Assembly: GCF_016900315.1 (NCBI RefSeq)
Contig: NZ_JACSNQ010000018.1
Coordinates: forward strand, 1 to 38,775
Source: Olsenella profusa
GTDB lineage: Bacteria; Actinomycetota; Coriobacteriia; Coriobacteriales; Atopobiaceae
DNA: 38,775 nucleotides
Reading direction: 5' to 3'
Of the stretch, positions 1 through 8,947 are shown piece by piece. The notes under the pieces were generated by a model that saw only the letters and a program-made list of their open reading frames with translations, had not been told where the DNA came from and ran no database searches. Made by a program: the position numbers and the translations under genes. Within the stretch, counting starts at the first letter, position 1. Each line of letters starts with the position of its first letter.

Positions 1-25
1 GGGCGGGTAGGGGCCTGTCGACGGT

Positions 26-119
26 CTTCTCGCCCAAGGCGTCGCCCGGCTCCCGCCGTCCGCCCGCCCGGCGAGAAGGGCTTGCCGCAGGGCGCGACAC
101 CCGTCCGCCCGGCGAGAAG
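26..119. repeat. Three copies of the GGCGAGAAG word, first two inverted
   Basis: CTTCTCGCC at 26-34 and GGCGAGAAG at 70-78 form an inverted pair 35 nt apart. A third copy at 111-119 continues as GGACCT. They lie in the non-coding lead-in to the membrane protease gene. I see no gene in 1-162. The word recurs across the window (see findings). Confidence 0.7.
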
Positions 120-128
120 GACCTGCGA

Positions 129-158
129 TTGGGTATCCTCCGAAGAAAGACGGGAGGT
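129..158 (+). promoter_or_regulatory. Possible -10 region and RBS of the CPBP protease gene
   Basis: TTGGGTATCCT (129-139) resembles the TTGGGTAGAAT element upstream of mrp and the PTS IIB gene, so TATCCT may be the -10. GGGAGGT at 152-158 is a good ribosome binding site for the ATG at 163. AGGACCT (118-124) is complementary to AGGTCCT (155-161), so part of the RBS could pair with the end of the upstream word copy, but only if that copy is transcribed. I see no clear -35. Confidence 0.35.
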
Positions 159-162
159 CCTC

Positions 163-1125
163 ATGGGGTTCGTCGCACGGCACAGGCTCGGCTGCTCGCT
201 CGCGCTCTTCGTGGCGGGGCTCGTGGCGCTCGGCGTGGTGCCGAGCTTTCCCGCCCTGCCGTTCTACCTTGACCAGGCGCTCCAGCGCGTGCTGCTCTCG
301 GCGCTCGTCTGCGCCTTCATGGCGCTCCTTGGCGGGGGACGCACTCTTGCGCCCACCTCGGCCGGCCTGCGCTCGTCCCTGCGGCTGGGCGCCTACCCGG
401 TCGCCGTGGCGGCGTCGCTGCTCGCCTTGGAGCTGACGGGGGTCCTGCAGCTGCTCGCCGGGCCGGCGTCCGCGTCCGCGGCCGCGGGGCTTGAGATTCA
501 GCCCGCCTGGCTTGCCGACCTGCTCGGCGTGGCCGCCCTCTGCGCCTTCGTGGGCGTCTTCGAGGAGGTGCTCTTCCGTGGCGTCCTTCTTGGCGGCCTG
601 CTCTCCCGGTTCGGGGGTACCAGAAACGGGCTGCTCGTCTCGGCACTGGTCTCGTCGGTCGTCTTTGGGATGGCGCACGTGGGGTCGGCAGCAGGTGCCA
701 CCGACCCGCTGACCCTTGCGCAGATGCTGCTCAAGACCGTCCAGGCCGGCAGCATCGGCCTCGTCTTCGCGGCGGTCTACGTGCGCACGCGCAGCATCTG
801 GGGCGTGGCGGCCCTCCACGCCCTGACGGACTTCATGCTCATGGCGCCGCTCGCGGTCCTGGGCGGCGGCGAGGAGGCGCTGGGCAGCTACGTCGTGTCG
901 GGCGGCGACGCGCTCTCCGTGGCCCTGGGCCTGGCGCTCGTGGTGGCCTACCTCCTTGCGGTGGCGCTCTACGCGCCCTGCGCCGTCCGGGGCTGGCGTC
1001 TGCTCGAGGGCGCGGCGCTTCCCGCGCGCGGGCCCCTCGAGCCCGGCTGGGACGCGTGCGAGGACGACGGGTCAGACTCGTGCGCGCCCGACGACTCCCG
1101 GCCCGTGCCGCCGGCGGGCCTCTAG
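163..1125 (+). CDS. CPBP family intramembrane metalloprotease
   Basis: This is a 320-residue polytopic membrane protein of the CPBP (CAAX protease and bacteriocin-processing, Abi) family. The three family motifs are visible: EEVLFR at residues 134-139, where the Glu pair and Arg belong to the active site, FGMAH with His172, and HALTD with His219. Hydrophobic segments precede and separate them. In the family these residues bind a metal and cleave substrates within the membrane. The physiological substrate cannot be read from sequence, and members act in protein processing, bacteriocin immunity or unknown roles. I chose ATG 163 because GGGAGGT lies just upstream. A TTG at 82 in the same frame would add 27 Arg/Pro-rich residues without an RBS. 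The C-terminal 35 residues are polar, acidic and probably cytosolic. No operon partner is evident. Confidence 0.85.
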   Translation: MGFVARHRLGCSLALFVAGLVALGVVPSFPALPFYLDQALQRVLLSALVCAFMALLGGGRTLAPTSAGLRSSLRLGAYPVAVAASLLALELTGVLQLLAGPASASAAAGLEIQPAWLADLLGVAALCAFVGVFEEVLFRGVLLGGLLSRFGGTRNGLLVSALVSSVVFGMAHVGSAAGATDPLTLAQMLLKTVQAGSIGLVFAAVYVRTRSIWGVAALHALTDFMLMAPLAVLGGGEEALGSYVVSGGDALSVALGLALVVAYLLAVALYAPCAVRGWRLLEGAALPARGPLEPGWDACEDDGSDSCAPDDSRPVPPAGL

Positions 1126-1150
1126 GGCGGCCCGGCGGAGACGAGAGGTT

Positions 1151-1318
1151 CTTCTCGCCGTGGTTGGTGTGAACATTTCGACGTCATTTCAGGTGCGCGT
1201 CACGTTCATGAACGACCGGAAACGTTCACGTAGCGAACGCGTAGCAACTTCGTCTCGCTTTGGGAGTCCGCCCCCGGCGCGCCCTAGACTCGCCTTGAGG
1301 ACAAAAGAGGGGAGACCC
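1151..1318 (+). promoter_or_regulatory. gltB upstream region with GTTC/GAAC palindromes
   Basis: After a copy of the dispersed word (1151-1159) there are several GAAC/GTTC elements: GTGAAC near 1169, a perfect 12-bp palindrome CGTTCATGAACG at 1203-1214, and CGTTC (1223-1227) with GAACG (1235-1239). They lie just upstream of a weak promoter candidate, TTGGGA (1260-1265) and TAGACT (1285-1290) with a long 19-bp spacer. The layout suggests a regulator binding upstream of the core promoter of the glutamate synthase operon. The regulator is unknown. Confidence 0.4.
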
Positions 1319-4300
1319 ATGCAAACAACCGACACCCAGGCCACCGCGGCCACCCAGGCCGCCGGCACCGCCGCCCACCGCGCGCCCGGCCTCTACCGGA
1401 GCTCCTACGAGCACGACGCCTGCGGCATCGGCGCCATCGCGCACCTCAAGGGCCAGCGCAGCCACCAGACGCTCGACGACGCGCTGTCGGTCCTCGTGAA
1501 CCTCGAGCACCGCGGCGGCAAGGGCCTCGAGCGCAACACCGGCGACGGCGCAGGCGTGCTCTTCCAGGTGCCGCACCGCTTCTTCCGCAAGGAGGCGCAG
1601 AAGGAGGGCCACCTGCTGCCCGACGAGGGCGACTACGGCGTGGCCATGCTCTTCTTCCCGCACGATGACCCGGCGGGCGTGGCCGCGGCCAAGCGCGTCT
1701 TCGAGGAGGGCTGCGCGCAGACCGGCGTGCCGCTGATGTTCTGGCGCGAGGTGCCCGTTGACCCGCACGACCTCGGCTCTACGGCGCAGGCCTGCATGCC
1801 GACCATCTACCAGGCGTTCCTCCGTCGCCCGGAGGACGTGGCGGCCGGCATGGACTTCGAGCGCCGCCTCTACGTCTGCCGCCGCACCATCGAGCGCGCC
1901 GCGGACAAAAACCCAGCGCTCGCGGGCAAGATCTTCTACGTGTGCTCCATGTCTAGCCGCACGATCGTCTACAAGGGCATGCTCGTGGCCACGCAGATGC
2001 GCCGCTTCTACCTGGACCTCAACGACGCGGCCGTGGAGACCGCGCTCGCCCTGGTGCACTCGCGCTACTCCACCAACACCACCCCCAGCTGGGAGCGCGC
2101 GCACCCCAACCGCTACATCATCCACAACGGCGAGATCAACACGCTGCGCGGCAACGTCTCCTGGATCCGCGCGCGCGAGCCCCGGCTCTACTCGCCGGTC
2201 CTTGGCAAACAGCTCGAGCAGGTCATGCCGATCATCAACCGCGAGGGCTCGGACTCCGCGATCCTGGACAACGTGCTCGAGTTCCTCTACATGAACGGCC
2301 GCCCCATCGACCGCGCCGTCACCCTGATGATGCCGGAGCCCTGGGACCACAACCCCGCACTCAGCGAGAAGCGCCGCGCCTACGACGCCTACCAGTCCAT
2401 GCTCATGGAGCCCTGGGACGGCCCGGCCGCCATCGTCTTCACCGACGGCCGCCGCGTGGGCGCCGCGCTGGACCGCAACGGCCTGCGCCCCGCCCGCTAC
2501 TACGTCACGCGCGACGACCGCATCATCCTCTCCTCCGAGGTGGGCACCATCGACGTGGACCCCGCCAACATCCTGCGCACGGGCTGCCTCGGCCCCGGCG
2601 AGATGCTCGAGGTCGACCCCGACCAAGGGCGCGTCCTGTGGAACGACGAGATCCGCGACCGCTTCGCCGGCGAGAAGCCCTACCGGGACTGGCTCGGCGA
2701 GGAGACCATCGACCTGGCCGACCTCGCGGACCCCGCCGCCACCGACGCCGAGCCCGAGCCCGACGCCGACCTGCCGCTCGTGACCCGCATGGCCAAGCTC
2801 GGCTACCATTACGACGACGTCGACGAGGTCGTGCGCCCGATGGCCGAGAAGGGCGGCGTGCCCCTGGCCTCGATGGGCGTCGACGCGCCGCTGGCGTGCC
2901 TGTCCACCAAGACCCGCTCGTTCTTCGACTACTTCAACCAGCTCTTCGCCCAGGTGACCAACCCGCCGATCGACGCGCTGCGCGAGAGCATCGTCACGAG
3001 CTCGGTGCTCTACCTCGGCAACCACGGCAACCTCCTGGAGGACTGCCGCGACTCCTGCCGCCTGGTGCGCCTCCAGGGGCCGATGCTCTCCGAGGCCGAC
3101 TTCCGGCGCATCTGCGCGATCGACCGCGTGGGCTTCAAGGCGGCGCGGGTGCGCGCGGCCTACCCGGCGGGCGGCGAGCACGCGCTCGAGCACGCCCTCG
3201 ACGAGCTGGCCGCGGCGGCCGAGCGCGCGGTGGCCGGCGGCGCCAACATCGTGGTGATCTCCGACCGCGCCGGCGCCGGCGAGGAGTCCGTCCCGTCGCT
3301 TCTGGCCCTCGGCTGCGTCCACAACCACCTCATCCGCTGCGGCCTGCGCACGAGTGCCGACCTGGTGGTGGAGACCGGCGACGCCTTCTCCGCGCACGAC
3401 TTCGCGTGCCTGGTGGGCTACTCGGCGAGCGGCATCTACCCCTACATGGCCCACGAGTGCATCGCGGACCTCTGCGCGCGCGGCGAGCTCGACCTCACGC
3501 CCGAGCAGGCCATCGCCAACTACGACCGCGCGGTCACGAACGGCATCGTTTCCATCATGTCCAAGATGGGCATCTCCACGATGCAGGGCTACCACTCCGC
3601 GCAGATCTTCGAGATCCTCGGCCTCTCCGAGGAGCTCGTCGACAAGTACTTCACGTTCACGGCCACGCGCGTGGGCGGCCTCACGATCGACGACGTCCAG
3701 CGCGAGCTCGACGCCCGCTTTGACGAGGCGCGCGCCCTGGCCAAGAGCCCCTCGCCCACGCAGCTGCCCACGCTCGGCCTCACCAAGTGGCGCCCGCAGG
3801 GCGGCGAGGAGCACCTCATCGACCCCAAGACCATCTACCTGCTGCAGCGCGCCTGCCGTGAGGGCGACTACGAGCTCTTCAAGGAGTACAGCGCCTGGGT
3901 CCACCGGCCCGGCCGCGCCGTCACCCTGCGCGACCTTATGGACTTCTCGCCGGCCGGGCCGGCCGTGCCGCTCGATGAGGTGGAGCCCGCCTCCGAGATC
4001 GTGCGCCGCTTCAACACTGGCGCCATGAGCTACGGCTCCATCAGCCGCGAGCAGCACGAGTGCCTCGCCATCGCGATGAACCGCCTGCACGGCCGCTCCA
4101 ACACCGGCGAGGGCGGCGAGGACCCCGCCCGCGAGGTGACGCTTCCCAACGGCGACTCCAAGTGCTCGGCCATCAAGCAGGTGGCCTCCGGCCGCTTCGG
4201 CGTGACGAGCCGCTACCTGTGCTCGGCCATCGAGATCCAGATCAAGATGGCCCAGGGCGCCAAGCCCGGCGAGGGCGGGCACCTGCCCGGCAAGAAGGTC

Positions 4301-5968
4301 TACCCGTGGATCGCGGAGGTGCGCCAGTCCACGCCCGGCGTCGGGCTCATCTCGCCGCCGCCCCACCACGACATCTACTCGATCGAGGACCTCGCCGAGC
4401 TCATCTTCGACCTCAAGAACGCCAACCCCGGCGCCCGCATCTCCGTGAAGCTCTGTGCGCTCGCGGGCGTGGGCACCATCGCCACGGGCGTGGCCAAGGG
4501 CGGGGCCGACAAGATCCTCATCTCCGGCCATAACGGCGGCACCGGCGCCGCCCCGCGCGACTCCATCTACCACGCCGGCATCCCGTTCGAGATCGGCCTG
4601 GCCGAGACGCAGCAGACGCTGCTGAGAAACGGCCTGCGCTCCCGCGTGGTCGTGGAGACCGACGGCAAGCTCATGAGCGGGCGCGACGTGGCCATCGCGG
4701 CGCTGCTCGGCGCCGAGGAGTTCGGCTTCGCTACGATGCCGCTCATCGCCTGCGGCTGCCTCATGCAGCGCGACTGCCAGCGCGACACCTGCCCGGCCGG
4801 CATTGCCACGCAGAACTGCACGCTGCGCGGGCGCTTCTCCGGCAAGCCCGAGCACGTGGTCAACTACATGACCTTCGTGGCCGAGGAGCTACGCGAGATC
4901 ATGGCCTCCCTCGGCTTCCGCACCGTCGACGAGATGGTCGGCCGTGCCGACTGCCTGCGCCAGGTGCCGGTGGCCGGCGAGAAGAACTGGAAGGCCAACC
5001 GCATGGACCTCTCCGACCTTCTCGCCCCCGCGACGTGCGAGTACGGCCGCGCCATCCCCGGGGCCGATGGGCGCCACTTCCTGCCCGAGATGGGCCCCGA
5101 CCTGGAGCTGGGCAAGACGCTCGACGCCACGCTCTTCGTGCCCTACACCGAGCAGGCCCGCGCGCACCTCGAGCCGATCCGCTTCCACGCCGACATCGAC
5201 AACGTCAACCGCTGCGTGGGCACGCTGCTGGGCAGCTGCGTGACCAAGGCACACCCCGCGGGCCTGCCCGAGGGCTCGATTACCGTCGACTGCGACGGCT
5301 CCGGCGGCCAGAGCTTCGGCGCGTTCCTGCCGGCCGGCATCACGCTCAACATCGCCGGCGACGCCAACGACTACTTCGGCAAGGGGCTCTCCGGCGGCGT
5401 GCTCTCCGTGCGCCCGCCCGAGGGGGCGACCTACAAGTTCGACGAGAACGTGATTGTGGGCAACGTCGCCTTCTACGGCGCCACGAGCGGTCGCGGCTTT
5501 GTGAACGGCCTCGCGGGCCAGCGCTTCTGCGTGCGCAACTCCGGCGCCACCGTGGTCGTCGAGGGCGTGGGCAACCACGGCTGCGAGTACATGACCGGCG
5601 GACGCGTGCTCGTGCTCGGCGAGGTCGGGCCGAACTTCGCGGCCGGCATGTCCGGCGGCGTGGCCTTCGTCTACGACGCCTTCGGCACGCTCGCGAGCCG
5701 CTGCAACACCGAGCTCGTCGACCTGACGAAGCCGAGCGAGGCGGAGCTTGCCGAGATCCACGACCTCATCGAGGAGCACGTGCGGCGCACCCAGAGCCCG
5801 CGCGGCATCAAGATGCTCTACCAGTTCAAGACCATCCGGAGGCACTTCGTGAAGGTGGTGCCGCGCGACTACGAGCGCGTGCTCGAGCACGTCGCGCGCG
5901 CCGAGGCGGAAGGCCGCAGCCACGCCGAGGCCCTTCAGTCCGCCTTCGACGCCATGAGGGAGGCATAA
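1319..5968 (+). CDS. gltB: Glutamate synthase (GOGAT), large subunit
   Basis: This is the large (alpha) subunit of glutamate synthase, 1549 residues, which is full length. It hydrolyses glutamine and transfers the ammonia to 2-oxoglutarate. Domains in order: a 34-residue propeptide before the expected catalytic Cys35 (DACGIG), which should be exposed by processing; the class II glutamine amidotransferase domain to about residue 430; a central domain; the FMN-binding synthase barrel starting around FNTGAMSYGS (about 896); a 3Fe-4S loop of closely spaced cysteines (CGCLMQRDCQRDTCP, about 1144); and the C-terminal GXGXG beta-helix (about 1295-1500). ATG 1319 is chosen because the frame upstream is Arg-rich and non-coding in character, and the Cys position then fits the family. 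GAGGGG precedes it. gltD follows after 2 bp, so the subunits are co-translated. Confidence 0.97.
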   Translation: MQTTDTQATAATQAAGTAAHRAPGLYRSSYEHDACGIGAIAHLKGQRSHQTLDDALSVLVNLEHRGGKGLERNTGDGAGVLFQVPHRFFRKEAQKEGHLLPDEGDYGVAMLFFPHDDPAGVAAAKRVFEEGCAQTGVPLMFWREVPVDPHDLGSTAQACMPTIYQAFLRRPEDVAAGMDFERRLYVCRRTIERAADKNPALAGKIFYVCSMSSRTIVYKGMLVATQMRRFYLDLNDAAVETALALVHSRYSTNTTPSWERAHPNRYIIHNGEINTLRGNVSWIRAREPRLYSPVLGKQLEQVMPIINREGSDSAILDNVLEFLYMNGRPIDRAVTLMMPEPWDHNPALSEKRRAYDAYQSMLMEPWDGPAAIVFTDGRRVGAALDRNGLRPARYYVTRDDRIILSSEVGTIDVDPANILRTGCLGPGEMLEVDPDQGRVLWNDEIRDRFAGEKPYRDWLGEETIDLADLADPAATDAEPEPDADLPLVTRMAKLGYHYDDVDEVVRPMAEKGGVPLASMGVDAPLACLSTKTRSFFDYFNQLFAQVTNPPIDALRESIVTSSVLYLGNHGNLLEDCRDSCRLVRLQGPMLSEADFRRICAIDRVGFKAARVRAAYPAGGEHALEHALDELAAAAERAVAGGANIVVISDRAGAGEESVPSLLALGCVHNHLIRCGLRTSADLVVETGDAFSAHDFACLVGYSASGIYPYMAHECIADLCARGELDLTPEQAIANYDRAVTNGIVSIMSKMGISTMQGYHSAQIFEILGLSEELVDKYFTFTATRVGGLTIDDVQRELDARFDEARALAKSPSPTQLPTLGLTKWRPQGGEEHLIDPKTIYLLQRACREGDYELFKEYSAWVHRPGRAVTLRDLMDFSPAGPAVPLDEVEPASEIVRRFNTGAMSYGSISREQHECLAIAMNRLHGRSNTGEGGEDPAREVTLPNGDSKCSAIKQVASGRFGVTSRYLCSAIEIQIKMAQGAKPGEGGHLPGKKVYPWIAEVRQSTPGVGLISPPPHHDIYSIEDLAELIFDLKNANPGARISVKLCALAGVGTIATGVAKGGADKILISGHNGGTGAAPRDSIYHAGIPFEIGLAETQQTLLRNGLRSRVVVETDGKLMSGRDVAIAALLGAEEFGFATMPLIACGCLMQRDCQRDTCPAGIATQNCTLRGRFSGKPEHVVNYMTFVAEELREIMASLGFRTVDEMVGRADCLRQVPVAGEKNWKANRMDLSDLLAPATCEYGRAIPGADGRHFLPEMGPDLELGKTLDATLFVPYTEQARAHLEPIRFHADIDNVNRCVGTLLGSCVTKAHPAGLPEGSITVDCDGSGGQSFGAFLPAGITLNIAGDANDYFGKGLSGGVLSVRPPEGATYKFDENVIVGNVAFYGATSGRGFVNGLAGQRFCVRNSGATVVVEGVGNHGCEYMTGGRVLVLGEVGPNFAAGMSGGVAFVYDAFGTLASRCNTELVDLTKPSEAELAEIHDLIEEHVRRTQSPRGIKMLYQFKTIRRHFVKVVPRDYERVLEHVARAEAEGRSHAEALQSAFDAMREA

Positions 5969-5970
5969 CC

Positions 5971-7440
5971 ATGGGCAAGCCCGGAGCGTTTCTCACGGTG
6001 GGCCGCCACGCCCACGAGCTGCGTGCGGTGGGGGAGCGCACGCGCGACTACGCCGAGCTCTACGAGCAGCTCACGCCGGAGCTCCAGCGCGAGCAGGCGA
6101 GCCGCTGCATGATGTGCGGCGTGGCCTTCTGCCAGGCGGGCTTCGGCTTCGGCAAGGCCCGCCCGAGCGGCTGCCCGCTGCACAACCTCATCCCCGAGTG
6201 GAATGACCTCGTCTACCGCGGCCTCTGGCGCGAGGCGGCCGACCGCCTGGCGCTGACCTCGCCGCTGCCGGAGTTCACGAGCCGCGTGTGCCCGGCGCTG
6301 TGCGAGGCAGCCTGCAACCTCGGGCGCGACGACGAGCCCGAGACCATCCACGACAACGAGCGCGCGATCTCCGACTGGGAGTGGGCCCACGGCGGGCCGC
6401 GCCGCTTCGAGCCTGCCGCCGAGGGCGCCCCGCGCGTGGCCGTGGTGGGCTCCGGCCCGGCCGGGCTCGCCTGCGCCTGGGAGCTCGCACGCCGCGGCGC
6501 CCGCGTGAGCGTGGTGGAGCGCGCCGACCGCGCGGGCGGCCTGCTCATGTACGGCATCCCCAACATGAAGCTCGAGAAGGACGTGGTCACGCGCCGCGTG
6601 GCGCTCATGGAGGAGCTCGGGATCGAGTTCCGCCTGGGCACGAACGCCGCCGACGCCGCGGTCGCGGCGGGGCTGCGTGCGGACTTCGACGCCGTGGTGG
6701 TCGCCGCGGGCGCCCGCTCGCCGCGCGGCCTTGCCGCCGAGGGCTTCGGCGAGGGAATCGCGGCCGGCGGCGTGGTCTACGCGGTCGACTACCTCACGGC
6801 GTCCACGCGCGCGCTGCTCGACGGCGGCGAGCCGTCCGTGAGCGCGGCCGGGCGCGACGTGGTGGTCATCGGCGGCGGCGACACCGGCAACGACTGCATG
6901 GGCACCGCGGTGCGCCAGGGCGCCCTCTCGGTGCGCCAGATCGAGTTCATGCCGCGCCCGGCCGACCCAGACGCCCCCGGCGCGGTGCGCTGGCCGGAGT
7001 GGCCGAGCGTCTGCAAGACCGACTACGGCCAGGCCGAGGCCATCGACCTCATGGGCGGCGAGTGCCGCGAGTGGGGCGTGGACACCCGCGAGGTCCTCTT
7101 TGACGAGGCGGGCGCCGTGCGCGGCATCCGCGTGGTGGACCTCGACTGGGCCTCGGGCCGTCCCGAGGCCGTGGAGGGCTCGGACCGCGAGATGGCCGCG
7201 CAGCTGGTGCTCATCGCCTGCGGGTTCACGGGCCCGGAGCGCGGGGTGCTCGACGCGCTCGGCGTGGCCGTGGGCGAGCGCGGGCTGCCGCAGGCGGCGG
7301 CGCCGGGCTCGCACCGCGTGTCCGCCGAGGGGCGCGTCTTTGCCGCCGGGGACGCGCGCAACGGCTCGTCCCTCGTGGTCAACGCCATCGCGGACGCCCT
7401 GTCCTGCGCGTCCGAGGTGGCTGACGAGCTGGGGCTCTAG
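5971..7440 (+). CDS. gltD: Glutamate synthase, small subunit
   Basis: This is the beta subunit of NADPH-dependent GOGAT, 489 residues. It passes electrons from NAD(P)H through FAD and 4Fe-4S centres to GltB. The N-terminal cysteine clusters are present: Cys46, 49, 54 and 68, then Cys107, 111 and 115. The FAD dinucleotide motif VVGSGPAGLACAWE starts near residue 155 and the NADPH motif VVIGGGDTGNDC near 296. A final FAD-contact segment (FAAGDARNGSSLVVNAIADA) closes the fold. The start is 2 bp after the gltB stop, with GAGGGAGG as RBS inside the end of gltB. Length and motif order are normal for the bacterial subunit. It makes the GS-GOGAT cycle with GlnN encoded at 17481. Confidence 0.96.
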   Translation: MGKPGAFLTVGRHAHELRAVGERTRDYAELYEQLTPELQREQASRCMMCGVAFCQAGFGFGKARPSGCPLHNLIPEWNDLVYRGLWREAADRLALTSPLPEFTSRVCPALCEAACNLGRDDEPETIHDNERAISDWEWAHGGPRRFEPAAEGAPRVAVVGSGPAGLACAWELARRGARVSVVERADRAGGLLMYGIPNMKLEKDVVTRRVALMEELGIEFRLGTNAADAAVAAGLRADFDAVVVAAGARSPRGLAAEGFGEGIAAGGVVYAVDYLTASTRALLDGGEPSVSAAGRDVVVIGGGDTGNDCMGTAVRQGALSVRQIEFMPRPADPDAPGAVRWPEWPSVCKTDYGQAEAIDLMGGECREWGVDTREVLFDEAGAVRGIRVVDLDWASGRPEAVEGSDREMAAQLVLIACGFTGPERGVLDALGVAVGERGLPQAAAPGSHRVSAEGRVFAAGDARNGSSLVVNAIADALSCASEVADELGL

Positions 7441-7442
7441 CC

Positions 7443-7634
7443 ATGGACGGCGACGAGAGTGGCATCGTCTGGATGGTCGACGGCCGTGAGGTCCCCTTCG
7501 AGCCGGCCGGGGAGTCCCGCCGCCCCTGGCTCGAGGAGTCCTCGGCCTGGGGAGACCCCGACGACCCCTCTGAGCGTCCCGACGATGGCGAGAAGGACGA
7601 CGGCTCCGAGTCGCCCCAGCTGCTCTGGGTCTAG
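7443..7634 (+). CDS. Small acidic protein, unknown function
   Basis: This 63-residue ORF begins 2 bp after the gltD stop and ends 12 bp before the stop of the convergent phospholipase-like gene. It encodes a very acidic, Ser/Pro/Asp-rich peptide that begins MDGDESGIVWMVDGREVPF and ends in a hydrophobic LLWV. I recognise no domain, signal peptide or membrane segment. The frame keeps GC-rich third positions and fills the space exactly, which favours a real gene translated by coupling to gltD. The RBS is poor. It contains an in-frame GGCGAGAAGGAC copy (7587-7598). A chance ORF in high-GC DNA cannot be excluded. Confidence 0.45.
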   Translation: MDGDESGIVWMVDGREVPFEPAGESRRPWLEESSAWGDPDDPSERPDDGEKDDGSESPQLLWV

Positions 7635-7646
7635 GCGGACGTCGCC

Positions 7647-8579
7647 CTAGTCGTCGGTGCCCGGGCGGCCCTCGTAGCTGAGGCCGGCGACGAGCTCGCT
7701 CAGCTCGTCGCGCCGCCCGCGCACAAAGGCCTCGGCAATCCTCGGGTAGGCGAGTCGCGCCTCGTCAAAGAGGTCTGCGAAACTGTCGTGGCGCACCTCG
7801 CCGGTGAAGGGGTGCGTCCACGCGCGGCGCTCCAGGTTGGCCGCCGCGCACTCCTCCGTACGACGTACGTAGTGGTTTGCCGCCTCGGCGAGCGAGCGCC
7901 CGCGCGCGAGCCGCTCGGCGGTTCCCACCACCCGCGCACGCCGGCACCCCGCCGGCTCGATCAGCTTGCAGAGGCGCTCGTAGTCGCGCACGGCGGCGCC
8001 GTACTCGCCTGCGCCCAGGGCGGTCCCGTAGACCGAGAGGCCCACCTGCGAGAAGAGCGCCCCGCCCACCCGCTCTATGCGTGCGGTGCGCATGAGGTTG
8101 GTTGCGGCGGGCCTCTCCAGCACGGTGGCGTGCCGCTTCTCCCACAAGATCCACGTGTCAACGTCTGACTCGATGAGCGCGTGCACCTCCCGCTCGGCCG
8201 GTGCCAGGCTCGGGTCGGCGCCCGCGAGGGCGCGCTGCTGCGCTATCACAAAGGGGTGCGTCGCGCGGTCGAGCACGTAGTGGCCGAGCAGGCCCAGGGC
8301 AAACGCGCGGCCCACGCGCTCGTCGGTGACGGGCAGGTGGCTCACTCCATCGCGAAGGGCCAGGAAGGCGCGCGTGGCGCGGGAGGCCTGCATCTGCTCG
8401 GCGAACCGGTGGCAGGTCCGGGCGCGGGAGGGCAGCGTCGAGAAGCGCGCGAAGAACGGGTCGGGCCCCTGGTTGGCCAGGAGGAAGGCGAGAAGCTCCT
8501 CCTCGCCCCCGAGCAGGCCCGCGGGGAGGTCCTGGGCGAGGTCCTCACCGAAGATGTGGTGGGTAATGAGCGCCGGCAT
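7647..8579 (-). CDS. Zinc-dependent phospholipase C family protein
   Basis: This 310-residue soluble protein has the N-terminal MPALITHHIFGED start, NQGPDPFF, and GLLGHYVLDRATHPFV (about residues 92-107), all typical of the zinc-dependent phospholipase C-like family (Pfam Zn_dep_PLPC type). The His and Asp residues in these stretches are the likely metal ligands. There is no secretion signal, so a classical secreted lecithinase role is doubtful. Many Coriobacteriia and Clostridia carry such cytosolic homologues of unknown substrate. GAGAGGAGAG upstream is a good RBS. It is transcribed alone and convergent to the gltBD operon. Confidence 0.75.
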   Translation of the reverse strand: MPALITHHIFGEDLAQDLPAGLLGGEEELLAFLLANQGPDPFFARFSTLPSRARTCHRFAEQMQASRATRAFLALRDGVSHLPVTDERVGRAFALGLLGHYVLDRATHPFVIAQQRALAGADPSLAPAEREVHALIESDVDTWILWEKRHATVLERPAATNLMRTARIERVGGALFSQVGLSVYGTALGAGEYGAAVRDYERLCKLIEPAGCRRARVVGTAERLARGRSLAEAANHYVRRTEECAAANLERRAWTHPFTGEVRHDSFADLFDEARLAYPRIAEAFVRGRRDELSELVAGLSYEGRPGTDD

Positions 8580-8947
8580 GGCTCTCCTCTCTCGACGACC
8601 CCTCTAGGGTAGCGCAACGCCTGCTACGAGGCGGTCGGCGGCCCGGGACGAGGAGCTTGGCGCCGTACCCCGGCGCCGTGTCCCGGCGCGTCGTCCTTCT
8701 CGCCCTTCCCGTGGCGGCACTCGCCCCCGAACGGCCGTCCTCGCGTCCCCGGCGCCGGTCCCCGCACGTTGAGCTGTAACCCCCACACCCCTGAACGGCA
8801 AATCTCACACCCCTCCTTACCACGCGTTTCCGACGCCCCTCGACCACTCGGCGAAACGCTCTGTAAAACCTTCGTAAGAAACGTTAAAAGGATGTAAAGG
8901 AGCTCCCCTGCGCCTTGGGGGAGAGGAGAAAAGGGAAGGGGACACCT
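8580..8947. promoter_or_regulatory. Divergent intergenic region, promoter and leader of ABC importer 1
   Basis: This non-coding stretch separates the phospholipase-like gene from the first ABC operon. It holds a copy of the dispersed word (8696-8704), an inverted repeat GCGTTTC (8824-8830) / GAAACGC (8853-8859), an A/T-rich segment with a weak promoter candidate TGTAAA (8862-8867) N17 TAAAAG (8885-8890), and a short leader hairpin CTCCCC (8893-8898) / GGGGAG (8908-8913). GGGAAGGGG just before ATG 8948 is the RBS. The hairpin and upstream palindrome may regulate the importer. The effector is unknown. Confidence 0.4.

Noticed and set aside
956-1318. N-terminal extension of gltB
   Set aside because: The frame overlaps the protease gene and promoter, is Arg/Ser-rich, and would put the catalytic Cys far from the start. 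ATG 1319 fits the family.
1226-4855. Very long open frame antisense to gltB (1209 codons), and similar ones antisense to the ABC operon, polA, glnN and uvrB
   Set aside because: High GC removes stop codons from other frames. These products are Arg/His/Ala/Val-rich and show no domains, while the sense frames are clear known enzymes.
7459-7650. Alternative 63-codon frame overlapping the small acidic ORF
   Set aside because: It overlaps the convergent gene's stop, is Ser/Arg/Pro-rich, and lacks coupling to gltD.
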